Positions 61,761 through 64,000 of a DNA stretch of 64,000 bases are shown here, in pieces. The notes under the pieces were generated by a model. It worked only from the letters and a program-made list of their open reading frames with translations, ran no database searches and was not told where the DNA came from. Positions within the stretch are counted from its first letter, which is position 1. The number at the start of each line of letters is the position of its first letter. Source of the DNA: Rhynochetos jubatus (lineage: Eukaryota; Chordata; Aves; Eurypygiformes; Rhynochetidae); assembly GCA_027574665.1 (NCBI GenBank), contig CM050650.1, positions 54,109,304 through 54,173,303 on the forward strand, given 5' to 3'. Position numbers and translations under genes: made by a program.

Positions 61761-63010
61761 CTATTTAGTTAATTTCCAAAGCAAATGACTGGATTTTTCA
61801 GCACTGTTTCACCGAAATGGACCAACTCCTGCAGGTGAGCTCCAGGCAGGAGCGAGAAAGAGGAATGGCTCCTTATGGGCCCTTATCCTAGCAGGCATGT
61901 GCTCCTTTCGGGCTTCCTCAGGGTATTTTTACAGCTGCTCCCTCCCAACATGGATATGTTCTGCTTCATCTCTCCCCTAGCAGTGTTTGCCAGGGTAGTT
62001 GATCTACTGCTGCTTGTGCCTTTTCATCTCTTTTCAAACTTAGGTTGTTTTAAGATCATCTCCTGGATCATCTGTGCTTGTGTGTATCTCTTTCCTCTCT
62101 CTCTCTCCTTCGTCACTCATTCCATCCAAAGGTGCTTGCTTTCCTCAGCTCTCATCCTCTGCTCGCACTTCCTCTCTGTGGGTTGTCTACACTCACCATC
62201 TGGTAAAAAAATAAAAAAGCCCAAACAAAAAATTGATAAACAGAAAACCCCAAAACAAGCAACAAAAAAAACCGCTAGAGACCGGACTCTTCTGGGACAT
62301 GTTGGAAGATTTTTCTCTCCTTTTTGTTGTTGGTTTTTTTTTTCCCCTCTTTAACATCATCTTAAAAGGAGGAGCAGATCACTAGGTATTCCTGAGCAAT
62401 ACGTTTGACTTGTTAGACTGCAACCAGTTCAGCACAGTGAGATCAGAGAGAGTTGCATGGGAAGTATGGCCACAATTTGCATGTGGCCATGAGCCATCAC
62501 GGTTATTTATTTTTCCCTCCTGACATCTGTGTGTTGTTTCTGTTAAGCCTTACTTACCCTTTTGGCAGTGTTTTTAAAAGAATGTTTTTGCTCTTTTGTT
62601 CGTGTGCACATTGTAGCTTTATCCACATCTGCTTATAAGTCCAGTTGATCATTAAGTGTCTAAATATGAAGGTATTTTAAGTAAAAACAAAATTCCGTCT
62701 GGAGTGAGCTATTATCATATCAAGAGATTGAGTTTGGTAGCAAGAGATTAAAAAAAAAAAAAAAGCCAGAAGCCAGATGCTGTCCTGCTCTCTGTGCATC
62801 TTTCCGGACTCCTTTGCTCCTGAGGCAGAAGTGCCTGTGCTAGTCCGACAGCAGGTTGGTGGGAGCCTGGCACAGACATCAGGGGAAGTGCAATGGGAGA
62901 CGAGGTGGTGCCGTAATGTGAATCCGCCTGGCGCTACCAAATTGGTACCAACCCCAGGGTGAGCTGACGGGTGAGGGAGGCTTATGTGGTAGTTAGTAAC
63001 GCTCATGTTA

Positions 63011-63043
63011 CTTTAATATGATACTAGTGGTATCATATTAAAG
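63011..63043. repeat. Perfect inverted repeat (14-bp arms, 5-nt loop)
   Basis: CTTTAATATGATAC (63011-63024) and GTATCATATTAAAG (63030-63043) are exact complements around TAGTG. The stem is AT-rich. No terminal duplication marks it as a mobile element. Confidence 0.95.
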
Positions 63044-63691
63044 CTGCCTGTCTTCTTAAACTCAGTGGGATTGCTTTCTGTGGGTGTACTATCTTTACAT
63101 CTCCATATTTATACTCTAATGGTTTTTCATTTGTTCCAAGATGGAATTGCAGCAGTGACCATAGTGGCATGAATAGAGTTTTTATCCCATATCAATAACT
63201 TCCTTCATTCATGCAGATAAAGTAACACAGGTAAAATACCAATATAACCTAAAACTTCATACAGTTGCGAGAATTCCATTTCTCCTGTAACTTGTCTGGG
63301 TAAAACCAAAAAAAGCCAATTGAGACATCAGATACCCAACCTCTAGAGTCTCCCCTTGTTTCATTCAGATTCTGCAAGGTGAATGAATAGAATTTTTCCT
63401 CAGAAAGTGTTACCAGTCCTAAAGAAACGTCGGCTTATTTGGTTTGCTAGGAAAGCCTTTGTCTCTTCAGAGCATTGACAAGCAATACTCAGTTACTTTG
63501 TGTCAGTTATTGCCAAGTTTTCTGGGCTCTCTAGTTCTGTTCTGGGCAAGCTCTACACACTTAGGAATTTCTTGTTTATAACGTTTATATTGTACTGAAG
63601 GAGCTGTATAAAGACGTGTTTGTACTTGAATCAAACAGTCCAGAGTCCATACATGACTGACCAAAGCAGGGGAACTATTCCCTTCCCGGGT

Positions 63692-63739
63692 GTTTTGTTT
63701 GGGGTTTTTTTTGTTTGTTTGTTTGTTTTGTTTTTGTTT
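63692..63739 (+). repeat. (GTTT)n simple repeat
   Basis: GTTT units mixed with T and G runs. The complement produces a lysine/asparagine-rich open frame that is only a repeat artefact. Confidence 0.85.
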
Positions 63740-63848
63740 AATCACACATCTCTGTTTTCTCTTGTTTCCCTTTTCCTTTCATATTATCTTTTTTTGGTAG
63801 TCTCCTCTTCATTATCTTCCATTCCCTTGGGTTTTACAGCCTTTTTCA

Positions 63849-63950
63849 GACCTAATATACCTTCGTATGCTAATATACCTTGATATAATTTCTCAGACTT
63901 AATATGCTTTGACATACAAGGTCTAGACCTAATATGCCTTGATGTACTCC
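63849..63950 (+). repeat. Degenerate tandem array of an AATATRCCTT-type unit
   Basis: Four diverged units start at about 63849, 63869, 63896 and 63926. Each has the core (G)A/GCYTAATATRCYTT, followed by a variable tail such as CGTAT, GATATAA, GACATACAAG or GATGTAC. The spacing drifts from 20 to 30 bp. The array lies near the window edge and may continue beyond it. Confidence 0.65.
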
Positions 63951-64000
63951 AACTAGTTTGACAGGAAAGGCACATCCTGAGAATATGGACAAAATGACCT

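Larger units (their letters stand above)
57692..64000 (+). other. UST intron 3, 5' portion: no gene seen
   Basis: Intron 3 starts with the donor GTAAGT and runs past the window edge. It contains a GC-richer segment at about 60940-61260, an LTR-like fragment at 61536, an A run at 62750-62764, a perfect hairpin at 63011-63043, a (GTTT)n tract at 63692-63739 and a degenerate tandem array at the end. The open frames at 60810-61253 and 61875-62354 show no domain and no convincing splice context. Confidence 0.6.

Noticed and set aside
61875-62354. 159-codon frame with hydrophobic stretches that could look like a membrane protein
   Set aside because: The hydrophobic runs come from C/T-rich sequence and the lysine-rich end from an A-rich simple repeat. 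No family resemblance.

Overview
The window looks like avian genomic DNA. It is AT-rich and intron-like, and it carries several copies of CR1, the LINE family that dominates bird genomes, in three recognisable 3'-end types. It also holds long terminal repeats of a common avian endogenous-retrovirus kind (left end like TGTCATGGTTTAAC) and no SINEs that I could see. The species cannot be fixed from the sequence.

Nearly all of the window lies inside one gene on the + strand, UST (uronyl 2-sulfotransferase). Two short coding exons are unmistakable. A 44-nt exon at 42370-42413 encodes the luminal stem around the residues NSTYLDDHGPPP. A 156-nt exon at 57536-57691 encodes the start of the sulfotransferase fold, including the PAPS-binding loop GKCGSRT. 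Phases and splice sites fit: intron 1 is phase 1, introns 2 and 3 are phase 0, and both acceptors and donors are canonical. Exon 1 lies upstream of the window, and the later exons, with the remaining catalytic and 3'-phosphate-binding residues, lie downstream.

Layout: 1-42369 is the 3' part of intron 1, 42414-57535 is all of intron 2 (15.1 kb), and 57692-64000 is the 5' part of intron 3. Intron 1 holds most of the mobile elements. At the left end a solo LTR (201-2328) is split by a later CR1 insertion (558-2083). A second CR1 copy of the same subfamily and orientation lies at about 31151-31954. CR1 copies of other subfamilies lie in the opposite orientation at about 9302-9730 and 26215-26668. 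A second LTR-like fragment starts at 22340 and a third, weaker one at 61536 in intron 3. Older, decayed CR1/L3-type fragments are visible at about 24640-24910, where in-frame reverse-transcriptase motifs survive, and less clearly at 7060-7700, 34790-35015 and 51370-51500.

Apart from UST I found no convincing protein-coding gene, RNA gene or CRISPR-like array. The other open frames are short and lack family motifs. The signals most worth a second look are the nested LTR/CR1 structure with both target-site duplications visible, a frame-breaking nucleotide shared by two CR1 copies, two perfect hairpins (32731-32764 and 63011-63043), an exact 20-bp duplication flanking an AT tract at 44453-44526, a 21-nt poly-G run, a degenerate tandem array at the right edge, and GC/CpG-rich or possibly conserved intronic blocks that could be regulatory. 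I see no sign of a novel multi-gene system.
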